Notes: generated by a model not told the origin, from the sequence alone. Counted from the stretch's first letter, positions 11,401-25,300 are shown. The stretch: 64,000 nt of DNA from Cavenderia fasciculata (GCF_000203815.1 NW_004457637.1:62001-126000), one strand, 5' to 3'. Numbers and translations: made by a program.

Positions 11401-14400
11401 TTATTCCTCTCTGGTGTCTTTATCATTTTCAATATCATTTCTTGATTTAATTAGATTTAAAAGATTTTCAAGTGATGGAGTAATAGATTGTAAATTATCT
11501 TCGATATGTGAAAATGAATCCAACAATTGATTGTAAAATTGTATACGATTGGATTCTTTTTCGGTGGTTGGTAACGGTTCAAAATAGTTGCAATTGATGG
11601 TTTTAAATTTCATTTGATGTTTGATAATTTCCATTGTACGTATTAATATATCCTTTGAAACTCCTGCATTCATTGCACATGTTAAACCAAAACTTTGAGT
11701 TGATTTTTTATTAATCAATCTAGAAAATAAAAAATAAAATATTTAAGTAAAAAAAAGAATGCAATACTGAATGGTGTGAATATATATATTTTCATACTTG
11801 TAAAGAGGAATATAATTTGAAATATCTAATCCAAGACTATTACTATCATCAATAATAAATTCCATTGAATTAAATAATATTTGATTGTTCATTTCAGGAG
11901 TAAACAAATCAAACAATTCATAAAAGTGAGTACACATTAGTGTAATTGGTGCATTATCTTTAAATAATAAAAATTCAATCAATGAATATAATATTGAAAT
12001 TCCATCTTTTGGATTGGTTCCTTTTCCAAATTCTAAAGAAAATTAAATAAAAATTAAAATGTTAATAAAATCTGAATGTGTTTTTAGTTTACTCTATTAC
12101 TATTTTTTACCATCAATAATTAATAAAGAGTTTGAAGTTGAAAATCTAGTCATTTGTGATATTTGTTTACAATCAATCATGAATGATGACTCTGATACCA
12201 TACAACTTTCTCTTGATGATACTCTTGTAAATATTCTATCACACAAACAAATATCAGCAGAGCTTGCAGGAACAAAACACCCCAAATGAGTTAAAAATAC
12301 AATGATTGCAACTTGTTTTAAATAAATTGATTTACCACTTTGATTTGGTCCTGTAATAAATAGAAATTGTTTTTTCTCTAAATAAATATAAAGATAAATA
12401 TTAGAACATGAATTTTCGTTGAAATGTATATATATTTATAATTACCATTATTATTATTATTAATATTATTATCAATATTATCTATTGTATTAATTTTAGT
12501 ATCATTTGGAATAAAAGTTTGAACACAAATTTCTTGAAGAGGATGTCTTCCATTTACAATATTGATTCGATGTTCATTGTTGATTGTTGGTTTGACAAAA
12601 TTCAACTCTTTGGAGGCCAGAGCAAGTGAAATAAAACAATCGAGTTGGGAACAATAGTTACAAATTGCTACCAATTGTGAAACATTTTCGAGTACCTTGT
12701 CAACGATTGATCTTTCAATCCTTGATTGAATGTCAATAATATCATGATGAATATCACCAAAATATTCATCCAATTCTTTTGTTTTTTCATTTTGAAAATA
12801 AATATATTGTGATGTTTGAAACTAAATAGAAAAAGTAAGTAAATATATATATATTTATATAGAAAACTTTGAATCTCCTTTCATTGTCTGACATACCAAA
12901 AATTTTAAACCTTTAATATTTTTTTGAGTTTGAATTGGTACTGTATGAGAAATAGGGATACATATTAAACATCCCAATTGTGGATAATAAACAAAATGAA
13001 ATGATTCTATCCATGTTATTCTTGAAAATTTGGTTTTTTCTATTTCTCCTGTATTTGTCTAAAAAACAAAAAAAGAAGAAGGTTAGCAATACAATTCAAT
13101 TTCTTCTATTTATAGTTGATTGGATTGTACAAACCAAAATTGAACTCATTGAATTAAAAACTTCTCTTAATTTATCCAATTGTTGATCAAATCCATCTCT
13201 AATATAAAGTTGACGGAATTTTAATATATGTTCCAATGAAAATGTATTTTCAAAATGTTCAAACAAATCTTTAATTGAATCCAATGCTATATGTGTTCCT
13301 TTAATCAAATTGGGTGTATCAGGTGAATTTTCAATTATTGTTATAATTTGAAAATAATTGTAAAGAGTCTAGAAAAGATAGTTGATAATTTGAACAAATA
13401 TGAGAAAAGTTATAGTCTGATAGACATAATTATTTTTAAACATACATTATAGATTGAAATTAAATCATTACAAGGTGATTGAGAAAGTGATAATCTATTC
13501 AATATCATATGTAAATCTCTAATATTTCCAATTGAAACTAATAGTTCTTGAATGATTGTAGATTGTGATTGATCCAATAACCACTCTATTACATCTAATC
13601 TATCTTCAATAATAGTTCTTTGTCTTGATGGTCTCATAAACCATGATCTAAATAAAATAAAAAAAAGTAAATATAATATAAATGATCACATATAAATGTA
13701 TTGATGTAACATACTTTAACATTCTTTTACCAATTTTTGATTTTGTTTTGTTTAATATCCCAAATAAACTTAAACCTTCTTTTGAATTTCCAAATGAATA
13801 ACAACTTGGATGTTGTTCATTTGAAAATATTTGTAATGAATATAATGAATTTATATCCATATGTAAATATTGATCTCTATATTAAAACATTAGGAAAGTA
13901 AAAAGTTAATAAATATAAAATATTAAATAATAATATATATGATTTGATAACAAACAAAGAAATATGTTGAATTTCATTGATTTGTAAATTCTCTAATGTT
14001 TCAAATTCGTCCAATGCCAAAAATTTAGATAAATAAGATAATAATCCACTTGTTGCTTTAATCTAAATATATATATAAAGTAAATGTTAATAGTAAAGGA
14101 GAACAATGTTTTTAATATTCAATTGTGTTTTATAAAATGACAAGACTAACCATTTCCTGACACTCAAAATCAACTTGAGTTTCAAGGTAGTGAGATTTTG
14201 CATGGAAATCATCTTGACATGGTAACTTTAGATTAAACAATCTAGTCTTTCCAAGATCATAATCAAAATCAGATTGTTTGGCTGTATAGATAACACTTTC
14301 ATATTCAGGTGTTTCATTTAAATTGATTTGATCAATAAACTTTTGTGGCATTCTTGAAGGTACAATAATCATCTTTGGTTTAATTTGTTGTTTTACTTTT

Positions 14401-15150
14401 TAAAAAATAAAAGAAAAGAGGGTTTAGTAAAGTAGATTAAATTTATCTATGTTCTCTCTCTTCTCACTTACAAATAGTTAAACAATTAAAAGAATCGTCT
14501 TCCCAACTTTCACTCATTGACAAGGTTGATGTCATATGATCGTAATAAGCAATACCTAATTTCAATTTGTTATAAATAACTGCCAATGTTGGTCTACTAT
14601 TACTATTACCACTATTACCATTACGATTATTATCATTTTGAAAAGATGGAGGTGTATTCTTTATAATTTGTTCAGATTTAATAGATGAAGAAATACTACT
14701 ACTACTAACACCACTCTTTAATGTCGACGACGACAACAACAAAGACGACGATGATAATGTTGTTGGTTTCCTAATTGAATTTGTAGTAGTGGTGGTCGAG
14801 GTACCATGAATTATTGGAGCTTTAGGTGTAACGGTTGTTGACCTTGATTTTGGTGTTGTTGTAGGTGTTTTAAATTGACTCTTATTATTACCTAATCCTC
14901 CTAATCCTCCTAATCCTTCTCCACCTACTCTACCCTTTTCATATTGTTGTATTAATAATTGGTCAGGAAATTCATTATCAATCCAATTAATCGCAGCAGA
15001 AAGTGTAGTATTTCTAGTAGTTGTACCTCCTCCTCTATCTGCTGTGTCATAATCATCATCATCCTCTATTTCATCCTCATCTTCATCCAAACCAAGTTGA
15101 ATATCATTGATTATACTATTGCTATTATTCTTCTTCTTTTTGTTACTCAT
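11401..15150 (-). CDS. msh5: MutS homologue MSH5 (meiotic crossover factor)
   Basis: About eleven exons. In family terms MSH5 pairs with MSH4 to clamp recombination intermediates and promote crossovers. The core and lever region reads DINSLYSLQIF...HPS, then EGLSLFGILNKTKSKIGKRM and RPSRQRTIIEDRLDVIEWLL, the MSH5 wording. The clamp/ATPase joint has CSQLDCFISLALASKEL and VNGRHPLQEI. The ATPase shows Walker A in FITGPNQSGKSIYLKQV, then GCFVPAS, RESCMVSESSFMID, and Walker B LLIID|EFGKGTNPKDG across an intron. A short HTH-like tail ends the protein. The first exon (14472-15150) adds about 220 acidic and Ser/Thr-rich residues before KLKLGIAYYD. No mismatch-binding domain I (Phe-x-Glu) is seen, as expected for MSH5. 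It starts 240 bases from the divergent FKBP gene. Confidence 0.9.
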
Positions 15151-15390
15151 TTTTGAAAGAAAGAAGATTAATTAATTAGATTAAAGAAATAACTCTAACT
15201 TCCGAATTCTGTATACTTTAACCCCTCCCTCCTTTTTTGTCAAAAATATTTAAATAAAAAAATAAATTTAAAAAAAACGAGAAAGACTGCTGCGGGTCGC
15301 CTCTCCTCCTCTCTCACCTTTAAGATCTATTTGTTGACTTATTCTTTTTTGTTAGTTCCATTTATATCTATTAAATAATATACTTATAAA
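15151..15390. promoter_or_regulatory. Bidirectional promoter region, MSH5/FKBP
   Basis: Only 240 bases separate the two start codons. The stretch has GAAA-rich DNA next to MSH5, a GC-richer block at about 15290-15320 (ctgcgggtcgcctctcc) and an AT-rich run before the FKBP start. No specific factor site can be assigned by eye. Confidence 0.5.
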
Positions 15391-16448
15391 ATGTTTTGGG
15401 GTATGTAAAGAAATAGAGAGACACAGCATATAGTTATAGTAAACAACAATAGTAAGAGTAAACTAATGAATATGTGTTATGATATGTAGGATTGGAAATT
15501 AAAAAGGAAGCTGTCAAGTTCACACCACCATATGATACTCATGTAACTGGTGCCTGTTTGGCTGCCGCTGCCAAGGGAACCGAGCGTAACATCCTCGTCG
15601 TCAAGTACGACGGTCAAGAATACAGTTTGTGTTCATTGGTGTTGGGCAAGAACGAACACTCGTCCTTGGACCTTATTTTCGAAGAGGGCAAGGAGGTTTC
15701 ATTCCAAGTATTGGGTTCTGGCCAACCAATCCACGTCACTGGTTTCTTTGTCTCGCAAATGGACGCCAATGAAGACGACGAAGACGATATGGAAGATGAA
15801 GACGAAGAGGGTCTTGAAGGTCTCGAGGGTAGCGATGACGACGAAGACGAAGATGAGGAGTTGGAAGACGACGAAGAAATCGACGAAGAATTGTTCAAGC
15901 AACTCGTCGCTGAAGAAGCTGCCAAGCAATTGAAGCGTAAGAATGCTACCGCCGCCGCCGAACAACCAATCAAGAAGACCAAGGCTGAACAAGCTGCTCC
16001 AGTTGCCAAGCCAGCTGCTGCTCCAGCCAAGCCAACTGCCTCCCCAGCCAAGAAGGAAGCTGCTGCTGCTCCAGCCAAAGCTGCCACCCCAACCAAGAAC
16101 GAACAACCAAAGATTGTCAAGAATCCAAACGGTCTCATTGTCCAAGACATGATCGTCGGTTCTGGCCCAGAAGCCACCCGTGGCAAGACTGTTGCCGTCA
16201 AGTACATTGGCAAGTTGACCAACGGTAAGACCTTTGACTCATCGCTCAAGAGAACTTTTGACTTCTCTTTGGGTCTTGGTGAAGTCATCAAGGGTTGGGA
16301 TCTCGGTGTTGCCGGTATGAAGGTCGGAGGCAAGCGTAGACTTACCATCCCATCCCACCTCGGTTATGGTGCTCAAGGTGCCAAGCCAGATATCCCCCCA
16401 CACGCCACCCTCGTCTTTGATGTTGAATTGTGCAGAGTTGGTAGATAA
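15391..16448 (+). CDS. Nuclear FKBP with nucleoplasmin-like N-terminus
   Basis: The first exon is just ten coding bases (15391-15400, ATGTTTTGGG). The intron is 15401-15489 and the second exon 15490-16448. The product is about 322 residues beginning MFWGLEIKK, the start typical of the FKBP39/Fpr3/Fpr4 nucleoplasmin-like domain. Order: N-terminal core to about residue 95, an acidic Asp/Glu tract (~95-135), a Lys/Ala/Pro-rich linker resembling histone tails, then a C-terminal FKBP peptidyl-prolyl isomerase domain (KTVAVKYIGKLTNGKTFDSS, GEVIKGWDLGVAGMKVGGKR, HLGYGAQG, PPHATLVFDVEL). Relatives are nuclear histone chaperones and prolyl isomerases acting at chromatin and rDNA. Codon use is strongly biased to C-ending codons, indicating high expression. 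It converges on the next gene with 139 bases between. Confidence 0.95.
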
Positions 16449-16587
16449 ATTTAAAAACCACAAATCACAAATCAAAAATAAAATCAAAAATAAAATCTTT
16501 TTTCCTTCCTTTGTAAACAACAACAAAAATATATATATATTATATTATTCAATTGGATTGGATTGGATTAGATTGATTTTTTTTTTT

Positions 16588-18243
16588 TTAAAATTTAAAC
16601 TTTTTCTTTTTCTTTTCTTCCTTATTATTATTATCAATATTAATATTTGTTGTTGTGGTTGGGGTAGTTGTAGTTTCATCAATTGATCTTTTAGGTGTTG
16701 TTGAAAATATATCGTCACTCTCATCATCATCTGCAAAATCATTTTCAAACATTTCAGCTGTAAATACTTTTGGTTGATGATTATTATTATTATCCTTTTT
16801 GTTATTTAATTCTATATTTTTGGGTGCCGATGATTTTCCAAAGAATTTACTATTACTATTATTATTTAAATCGTCATTGTCATTTTGATTACCTTTCATC
16901 ATGAGCATTGTTAATTGTTTTGTTCTTTCTTCTTCACTCATTGGTTTACTTAATAAATCTGAAATTGAATCCAATACTTGATTTCCATTATTATTATTAT
17001 TATTATTCTTTAATTTATCTTGATTATCGACAACAGGTAGTTTAAATTGATTTGTTGTTGAAGTTGTTGTTTTTGAAGCTGGTAGTGTTGGTAATTTAAA
17101 TCCATTATTAATATTATTATCATTTGTTGTTTCTTTTTCTTGTCCTTGCTGATCATTTAATTTTTCCAAATGACCTGGTATAGAGAAAAAAGGTTTGTTT
17201 AAACTAAAAGTATTGATTGGAGAATGACTAGTACTATTGGTGTTGCCATTGAAAGCTGATCCGTCGAATTGTTGATTTGAGACTAGGTGTACTTGATCGT
17301 TAACTAGGTTGTGAGATGGATTAGCTCCAGTATGCCCATAGCACCAATACTTTATATAGTCACCATAATATGACATAAAACTATCAAATCTTAAATCACT
17401 ACAAATTGAAAGTGACCTAGAAAATAAGAAAGAAAGGTATATAAGTATTATATTCACAAATCTGTGTTATGTATATATATATATATAAATTTAATAAACA
17501 TACTTTTTATAAGGTAGTTCGGGGGATATAGAAGTATCAATAGATGGAGAATAATGAGTAAGCATTATTATACTACACTCATTATCACTATCACTATTTG
17601 TTAATGATAAAGATAGTGACGATGACGACGATTCATTAACAATTGATTTGACTGTATCATTGATCCATTTAATATCATCTTTACTCCATTCCTTTTGATT
17701 ACTCATCATATAGGAATGGCCACATGGTTCATCTGATGATGGACAGATATACCGATAATCGAATCCCTTGAATGCAACGGGTTCTTTAAACGACGAAGGT
17801 ATTTGTGGCCACATAGTACACCCAACCAATTTAAAAGATTTACCGACATCAATTGTCTTGTTTTGCATCCATACCAACTTCTTTGATGTAAACCATTGTG
17901 ATTGGTGCATTGCTTTGTTGATTGTTTGCATAGATGTAGTACCACCAATCGTAGTAGTGCCAGTGGCACCTTTGTATTTAGATGAGTATTCCAATGGACC
18001 GGGTAGATAGTATATCCTATTGATACTCTTGATTCTAATGACTGCATCTAACCATTTATACAGTGGTGATTCAGTATCAATGATATTGTCACCCTTTGTT
18101 CTTATTACTCCAATATTGCCAGCCAAAACCAACACAATATTATCACCATCTTGATTTGACAAGTTTAATAGTCTTTCATCAACTATTCCACTTTGATTAG
18201 TATCATCTAAATACAAATCAGATAATATATAGAAATGTATCAT
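16588..18243 (-). CDS. Calcineurin-fold phosphoesterase-like protein with degraded metal sites
   Basis: Two exons, 17504-18243 and 16588-17416, join in phase to 522 residues. The N-terminal ~290 residues follow the metallophosphoesterase pattern in order, but the ligands differ. SDLYLD stands for Asp-x-His; LAGNIGV for Gly-Asp; LPGPLEY for Gly-Asn-His-Glu; LTHYSPS keeps its His; YGHTG stands for Gly-His-x-His. The family normally binds two metals and cleaves phosphoesters. With these substitutions it is probably a pseudoenzyme acting as a scaffold or binding protein. The remaining ~230 residues are Asn/Ser/Lys-rich and end in a basic KKKKKFKF. The start at 18243 lies 205 bases from the divergent USP gene. 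Confidence 0.75.
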
Positions 18244-18448
18244 CTCTCTCTCTCTTTGAACTATTGAATGAATGGCTGATCTTCACCACCCACTCAAGCT
18301 ATTATTTTTTAATAAATTTATTAAAAGTATACTTCAACTTCATTCATTCATTCATTCTTTTTCATCAATATTGTCTTCTTATTCTTTGTAGTTTTAATAA
18401 TAATAATAATAGTAAGGAGAGAGGAGAGAGAGATAGAAAGAGAGATAG
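18244..18448. promoter_or_regulatory. Bidirectional promoter region, phosphoesterase-like/USP
   Basis: A 205-base gap between divergent start codons contains GAGA/CTCT-rich tracts at both ends, a CATT repeat near 18341-18357 and an AAT repeat near 18395-18410. No defined factor site is recognised. Confidence 0.45.
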
Positions 18449-19081
18449 ATGGACAAGTTAATAAATGGTATCATTCTATCACAACATGATGACCAAATAA
18501 AGAGACGACTCTTTGAGGCTGTGTTTGATAGGACACCATTCCAAACAGACCAATCAATCATTGAAGTATTAGATATAGTTTATAAATACATTGAAATGGT
18601 TAGTATATATGGATATATGTATATCTAATGATATTTTGATGATTATTAACATAAAAGATGTGTAATTTATAGAAACAAAATTTTAAATGGTGTATTTGTA
18701 TTATTAGACAATTGGTCGATCAAAGAAAGAGAATTATGAATAGTTCATCATCTTCTCCAATAGATACATTGGTTCAAATATCAAATTACTTTAATCAACA
18801 AAGATCAGAGACTGTTCACAAAAAGATGTTGTTTGCAGAGACTAGTTCAAATCATGTTGGTGTATCTGATTACATTGATTTTCTCTTTATGTTGGTGATT
18901 GACTGTCGTCTAGTCGTTGTACAACCAAATAATAATAATAATAGGTATACTGATCCATTAAACCCATTTCAAGGATTTGATGCTCAAATGGTGTCTGGGA
19001 CTGCCAAAGCTATCATTACTATTCATCGAAACTCTATATCAAATATATTACTTGTATGTAGCATGCATGTGAATGTGAAAG

Positions 19082-19113
<32 letters not shown>

Positions 19114-22000
19114 TTATTTATTAATTTAATCTATAATTTAATCTGTATAGTTTAAATTGGCAAAAATGGCAGTTACTATCAATAGATATGTTCCAATTCT
19201 TGTAAACCTTGAGAGAGAGAGAATACAGACACCTCTTATAAAGGTGTATTTAGAGTGGTTGTCTAATCTTTCTCTGTCAATAGAGCCTGCTACCTATGAC
19301 GAATACATGACGTCATATCTGGGTATACTCTCAATTCTATGGGATAACTATAGTCTACCAAAAATGGAATACACCCTATCCTTTATGCTCAATAGATTAA
19401 ATAGTCAAGAACATGCTTTATTAATTGTACAACAACAACAACGAGAAATTGAAAAACAAAAAGAACAAGAACCAAAGACAGAGACAGAGAAAGAGAAAGA
19501 GAAAGAGATAGAGATAGAGAAAGAGAATCAAGAACAAGAACAAAAAGAAGAACAAAAAGACATAGAATTAGAGATTATTAATTCAATTTCACCTTCACTA
19601 TCAAATATATTGAATCTATCACCAATTGAATATATTCCAATATTTGTTCCATTCATTGTCAATAATGATAATGTTAGTGACATTGAATTATTTCAAACTA
19701 TTCAAACTCTACTTAAATTCCCTTTGACCCCTATTAATGGTAATTAATTAATAATATTAATAATACAAACAATACCTCAATCAACTAAACTAATCAATCA
19801 ATCAATCATTTATTTATTTATTTATTTTTATATTTTTATATTTTTAGCAACTTGGATTTTAGAAACATTAAACGGATTGATAAAAGCAAAAAAAGTAAAA
19901 TTATTGGCATTGATTACAATTGAATGTTGTTCAATTGTTTTAAAACAAATGTTTTTAGTTGATTTAATGGTTGGAGCATTTTCAATTGTAGAGAAAATGT
20001 TATTGGGATATCAAAGTTCACCTGAAGCATATCATCAGGTGATTTGGATGTTTCCATCAATGATTGAATTTTTAAATGTATTGGAAAAACAACAACAACA
20101 TTATAATGATCAAAAGAAATTACAATTAATCGATCAAGATCAAGACATTGATAATAATAATGATAGTAATGATGTACAAGCAATACCTCATTCACTTCAA
20201 ACATTAGTACATAATATAACAAAAACAAAAGATAGAAAACAATTATTATTAATGGCATTAAAAGAATCAAATCAATATTTTAATCAAAATAATATTAATA
20301 ACAATAATAATAATAATAATGAAAGAAAAAAAAAGAATATGATTACAACAATTTCAAAAATATCATCAATTAGAAAGAATTTTGTACAATTATCAATGAT
20401 ATTAATGGATCATCATATGGGGTTTCCAGAATTATATACTCCATTGGCTGAGATGTTGGTAAGGTCAGCTTCAGATATTCCACGTCCATCGATTTTTGAA
20501 GCAAAGAAAAGGTTACAAGAGAATGCTTGGAGTGTATTGGAGAATGTGTTTTATGAAAAGACAGTGATTGGTCGTACCGGATTACCCGATCGTGGTGGAC
20601 TAAATAATCTTGGAAACACATGTTATATGAACTCTTTTATTCAATCTCTCTACATGACCGTCCCCATTAGAAAATATTTTATCAATTCAACTGTTGGACA
20701 ACATCAACAACAACAACAAGATAGTAATAATAATAATAACAATACAACAGTTGGAGGATCATTAGTATTGGATAAATTTCAAGAGTGGAATGAAGCATCT
20801 ATAAAACAAATTATGAATAGACCTCCAATCATTCGACAATTACAATTATTATTTGGGTATCTCTTCATGTCGATTAAACAAGCAGTCTCACCAACCCAAT
20901 TCCTTCGAACTCTACCACCAATGTACATGTCTGGAGAACAACAAGATTCATTTGAATTTGGTCGTTTCCTTTTAGAACAAATTGATGAATTATTAAAACA
21001 ATTAGATCCTTTAAACAAGAAAGAAAAGAAAGAAGAAGAAGAAAAAGAAAAGGAAAAAGAAAAGAAAGATAAAGAAGAAAAGAAAACAGTTCCAACAATA
21101 ATAACTGATACATTTAGTGGACATTTGGTACAAAGTGTAACATGTAATCATTGTAAAACCATATCAAAGAAAAAGGAGGATTTTTTAGAATTATCTCTTT
21201 CATTTTCTCATTATGGAGAGAATACTAGTGGTTATGACAATAATAACAAATCAACATCGGTCAGTTCATTGATTGATTATTTCTTTTCAAAAGAATTATT
21301 ACATGGCAATGAAAAATATCATTGTTCAAAATGTGATTCTTTACAAGACGCTGAAAAGACTGTACAAATGCAATATCCTCCTCCCAAACATTTAATATTG
21401 GCAATTAAACGTTTCTACTATAACCAACAAACAAAATCAATTTCAAAGCTATTAAATAATGTTGAATATTCAGAAAAATTAATTATACCAAAACATTATT
21501 TTAATCAAGAAATAGAAGAAGAAGAAGAAGAAAAAGAAACGGAAGAAAAAGAAGAAATGAAAGAAGAAGAAGAAATGAAAAAGAAGAAGAAGAAGAAAAT
21601 AATAATTAAAGACGTAGAATATCAATTATATGCAGTTATATTTCATTCTGGATCAAGTGTTAATTCAGGACACTATTTCACCTATGCCAAACCATCAAAT
21701 TCAAAAGAACAAGATTGGTGTCTGTTCAATGATAGCAATGTACAATTATCAGATTTCAACTCTTTCTACAACATTCCATTAAGATTCCACAGCGATACAC
21801 CATATATATTATTTTATAAAAGAGTGGATGACGATGATGACGACGGTCAATTAAATAGCAACAACCAAACGATAAAACAAACGATATCATTGACACCAGA
21901 GGTTGACCAAATATCACCTTGGATCAAAAGTGATGTTCTCCGAGACAACTCAACCATGCAAAGAAATGATAATTTAAAACCTACCGATGTATGTTGTTGA
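18449..22000 (+). CDS. Ubiquitin-specific protease, USP35/USP38-like
   Basis: Exons 18449-18598, 18673-19053, 19151-19739 and 19848-22000 join in phase to about 1,090 residues. The N-terminal ~700 residues look helical (HEAT-like) with Glu/Lys/Gln runs. The catalytic domain begins GLNNLGNTCYMNSFIQSLYM, with the nucleophile Cys in the first box. Two CxxC pairs (CNHC and CSKC) form the finger Zn site, the His box is SGHYFTYAK, and the final acid lies in WCLFNDSNV, so the triad looks intact. USPs remove ubiquitin from proteins; the long helical N-terminus followed by the domain resembles human USP35/USP38. Charged insertions (Glu/Lys) interrupt the domain around 21010-21090 and 21510-21600. A GAAA repeat sits in the second intron. 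The family is certain; the subfamily is inferred. Confidence 0.88.
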
Positions 22001-22333
22001 CAATATCACTCAACTTGATATTTATAAATTGATTTACTAATTTATTTATTATATTTTATTATATAGTCTATAAAATATAAAAATGAGATCTAATCAAATC
22101 ATTGTACCAGATTGGAATAAATCTTTCATCGAAAAACCTATCCAGATTTTATTGGGCCCAACATACGCAAAAAAAAATATCTTCTCTGATCTTTTTATTT
22201 ATTTTTATTTTTGATCTTCAAGAAGAAGAAGAAAAAGACATTCAGATGTTTCATACATTCTCGTTCATATTCATATTCACACCCAATCAGAGATCGAGAT
22301 AGAGAATTTATTTATTTATATAGCAACAAACAA
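22001..22333. other. Spacer before the ComC-like gene
   Basis: 333 bases of AT-rich DNA. A 43-codon ATG frame (22084-22215) is present without family features or splice sites. It could be an upstream ORF or chance. The 10-base palindrome ttgggcccaa lies near 22151. Nothing else is seen. Confidence 0.4.
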
Positions 22334-25300
22334 ATGAATGTTATAATCACAAATCGATTTGTGTTATTAACATTCATTTTTGTATCATTACACCTTTGCA
22401 GTTTTACATTTTCACAAAACATTTTACCAGCAGAAGAATGTAGGTATTCAATCAATTACAACATGACAACCAAATCATAAATGTACTCACCAAACTTTTT
22501 TTTATTATTGTTTCTCAAACTATCTAGTAAGCTCTGCAATATTTTTAATTAGACAATATGGATTAAATATACCTCAAAATCAATCTTTTTGTGACCCTGG
22601 AACATTATTTTTATGTGAAGTTGTTGATGGATCATATCATATCACTAGAGTGTAAGTGTAAAACAACATAACAACAAAACATTCATCAATTTCTTTCTTT
22701 TTAATCATTCTTTTTAATCTATTTTTTTGTTGTTTTTGTTTCTAGTCAATTAAATGTACCAAATCCATTTGTAGATGTGGGACTTCCAGACCCCAATACT
22801 GTATTGAATATGTCCAAACTTTCAACATTTAATATTTTAAATACAAGAGTAGCACCATCGACTATAGTTGCCAACTCATCGATCCATATTATGGACTATA
22901 TCAAGACTTTAAAGTCTATAACCTCCCTTACTTTACAAGATACCAGTATCCAGTATCTACCAAGCGACTTTTCAAATTTTCCCAAGCTCTCTCTAGTCAA
23001 TCTCAGATTAGAACCTGATTCGGCAATCAGAGTTCCCCTAGGCTTTTTAAACAACTCTGCAGTACTATACTACAATATCCTAACACCCGTTAAATTCATC
23101 TACATTGACGACACTGTCTATTTCCCAAACTTGGCCAGTTTTAAATTTACATCAAATTGTACCGCCTCGGGATCTCATATTCTCAATTTCACTTCAAAAT
23201 CATTTCCAATGATTAGATCAGTGTATGTACTTTTATATATAAACATACTATTATTCAAAAAGAGAACCTATTTAACACTTACATACACAAATATAATATT
23301 AATATAGAGAAATAGAACTAAGTCCAGAATCAGATACAACAGTTTATTACAATATTTGGGATCCAATCAGCACATCAAATATGTATGTTCAAATACATAT
23401 CTCTATTTATGATTTAATCCAACAAGGCTAACTAACTATCTTTATTTAAAGTAAATGTGGTGGTTCTGCAAATATAGATGCTACCTGTAATTTATTTATT
23501 GGGTATCCCCAGAAATTAGATTATTTAACGCTGAGTGGTCCATTATCAACATATTCCCCCTCACCAATTACCAATGTACTTTATCCCATTCTGTATTCAT
23601 TGGAGCTAATTAACGTTGTGATTACCGATTTCCCTATTTCTGGTAGTTTTCCATCCTCTTTGTATACTATGTAAGTAGTAGAGTAATCTAAACAAAACAA
23701 CAACAACAAAAACAATATACTAAAGTACTACTTTTTTTTTTATTATTATTTATAGAAAAGTAATTGGAGGTTTACTTGACAATATACCAGTGATCCCAGC
23801 CACAGTAAAAGTATTATATCTTGATAATAATGTATTTACTTTATTAGATAGTACGACTATTGCCAATCACCCAGGTATGGATATACTCAGTTTTTCTAAT
23901 AACACTCAGTTTATGGGTCCTATCAACCAAGACTATTGCCAACATAGCCTCCTGATTCAAGACACCCTCGTAGAATCGATTCCAGATTGTTTTTGGTGTT
24001 ATAGATATTTACCATTCACAACCATCTCTACTTCTTTATCTCCTCCAAACAATTTTGTTTGTAATGGTATGTAATATAAACCACTCAATAATAATTAACT
24101 ATTTAATTATTTAATTTTAATTAACATAAATCAATTTTATCTTCTACTATTATTTAGTTTCAATTGATCAAAATCCAATTGTTACAAATTTGGGAAGAGC
24201 AAACTTGACTGGACAAAACTTGGGACATGGGGATATACAAACTACCAACTATAATCTAACCGGTGTGATTCCAAATCATTCTCTTTTAGCTACATTTGCT
24301 AATCCTCCAACCATAGGCACTGAAATGACATTGCAGTTTGCAACATTTTCTGGAGCACCAACTGCCAACGTCACAGTTATCGAAGCTGGAATTAAAATGG
24401 GTGAAATCAGTCTTAGAAAACAGGTTGGAGCATCTTCTCCTCGGTTGGTATTGTCAATCGAGTTGATAAATTATAATCCTACCATGATTCATACAGTCAC
24501 TCTAGACAATGAACCATGCTTGTTGTTTGGTACTGTCTTACCCAATACATACGAATGGCAACCTTCGAAGAAACTTACGGCAGCTCACACATACACAGTC
24601 AACATGTCCAACACTTATTTATCAGAGACCAAGAATTTCGAAATTGAGTTACCGTATCCAATGATTCGAGTAGTTACACCTATTCCCGCCAATGAAGGAG
24701 ATGCAATCACGTTGCATGGGTATTTTGGAACAACACCATCTACACTTACCGTCACAGTTTTAGACCAATTCTCTCTTCTCACTCAATGCCCAGTAGTCTC
24801 TGCCACTACATCTACCATTATTTGTAATTTAATCAACCCGATCAATGCACCAGTTGAAATCATTGTATCTGATGATTTTTTCACTAAATCTTATTTCGTG
24901 ACGGCCAAATACATTTGTGATCAAACTACATCCTATTGTCATGGAAACGGAATGTGTACTGACACTGGCCAATGCATTTGCAAGAGTACTGCATGGTATG
25001 ATGATTGCTCAAAATCATATCCAGTCATATCATCGGGTTATTATGACTCGGAAGATACCAAGTTGGTCCATTTAATTGGTGATTTCGGACCAAATGGACA
25101 AACCAAGTTGTTTGTCATGGTCAATAACAGTTTAACATGTACCGTCGATCTTGCACAACAACAATCAATCACTTGTCTATTAGATCAACCACCACAATAT
25201 GGATTATCATCTGTCCAATTACATGTTGATGGATTTAACACATCTGTTAAAAATATATTGTTTCTTCGTCGACCAGGTGGTAGTGATAATAGTGGTGGTA

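Noticed and set aside
15614-16348. 244-codon minus-strand frame opposite the FKBP gene
   Set aside because: A shadow of the C-ending codon bias of the FKBP reading frame.
22084-22215. 43-codon ATG frame before the ComC-like gene
   Set aside because: No family, no splicing evidence; cannot be told from chance.
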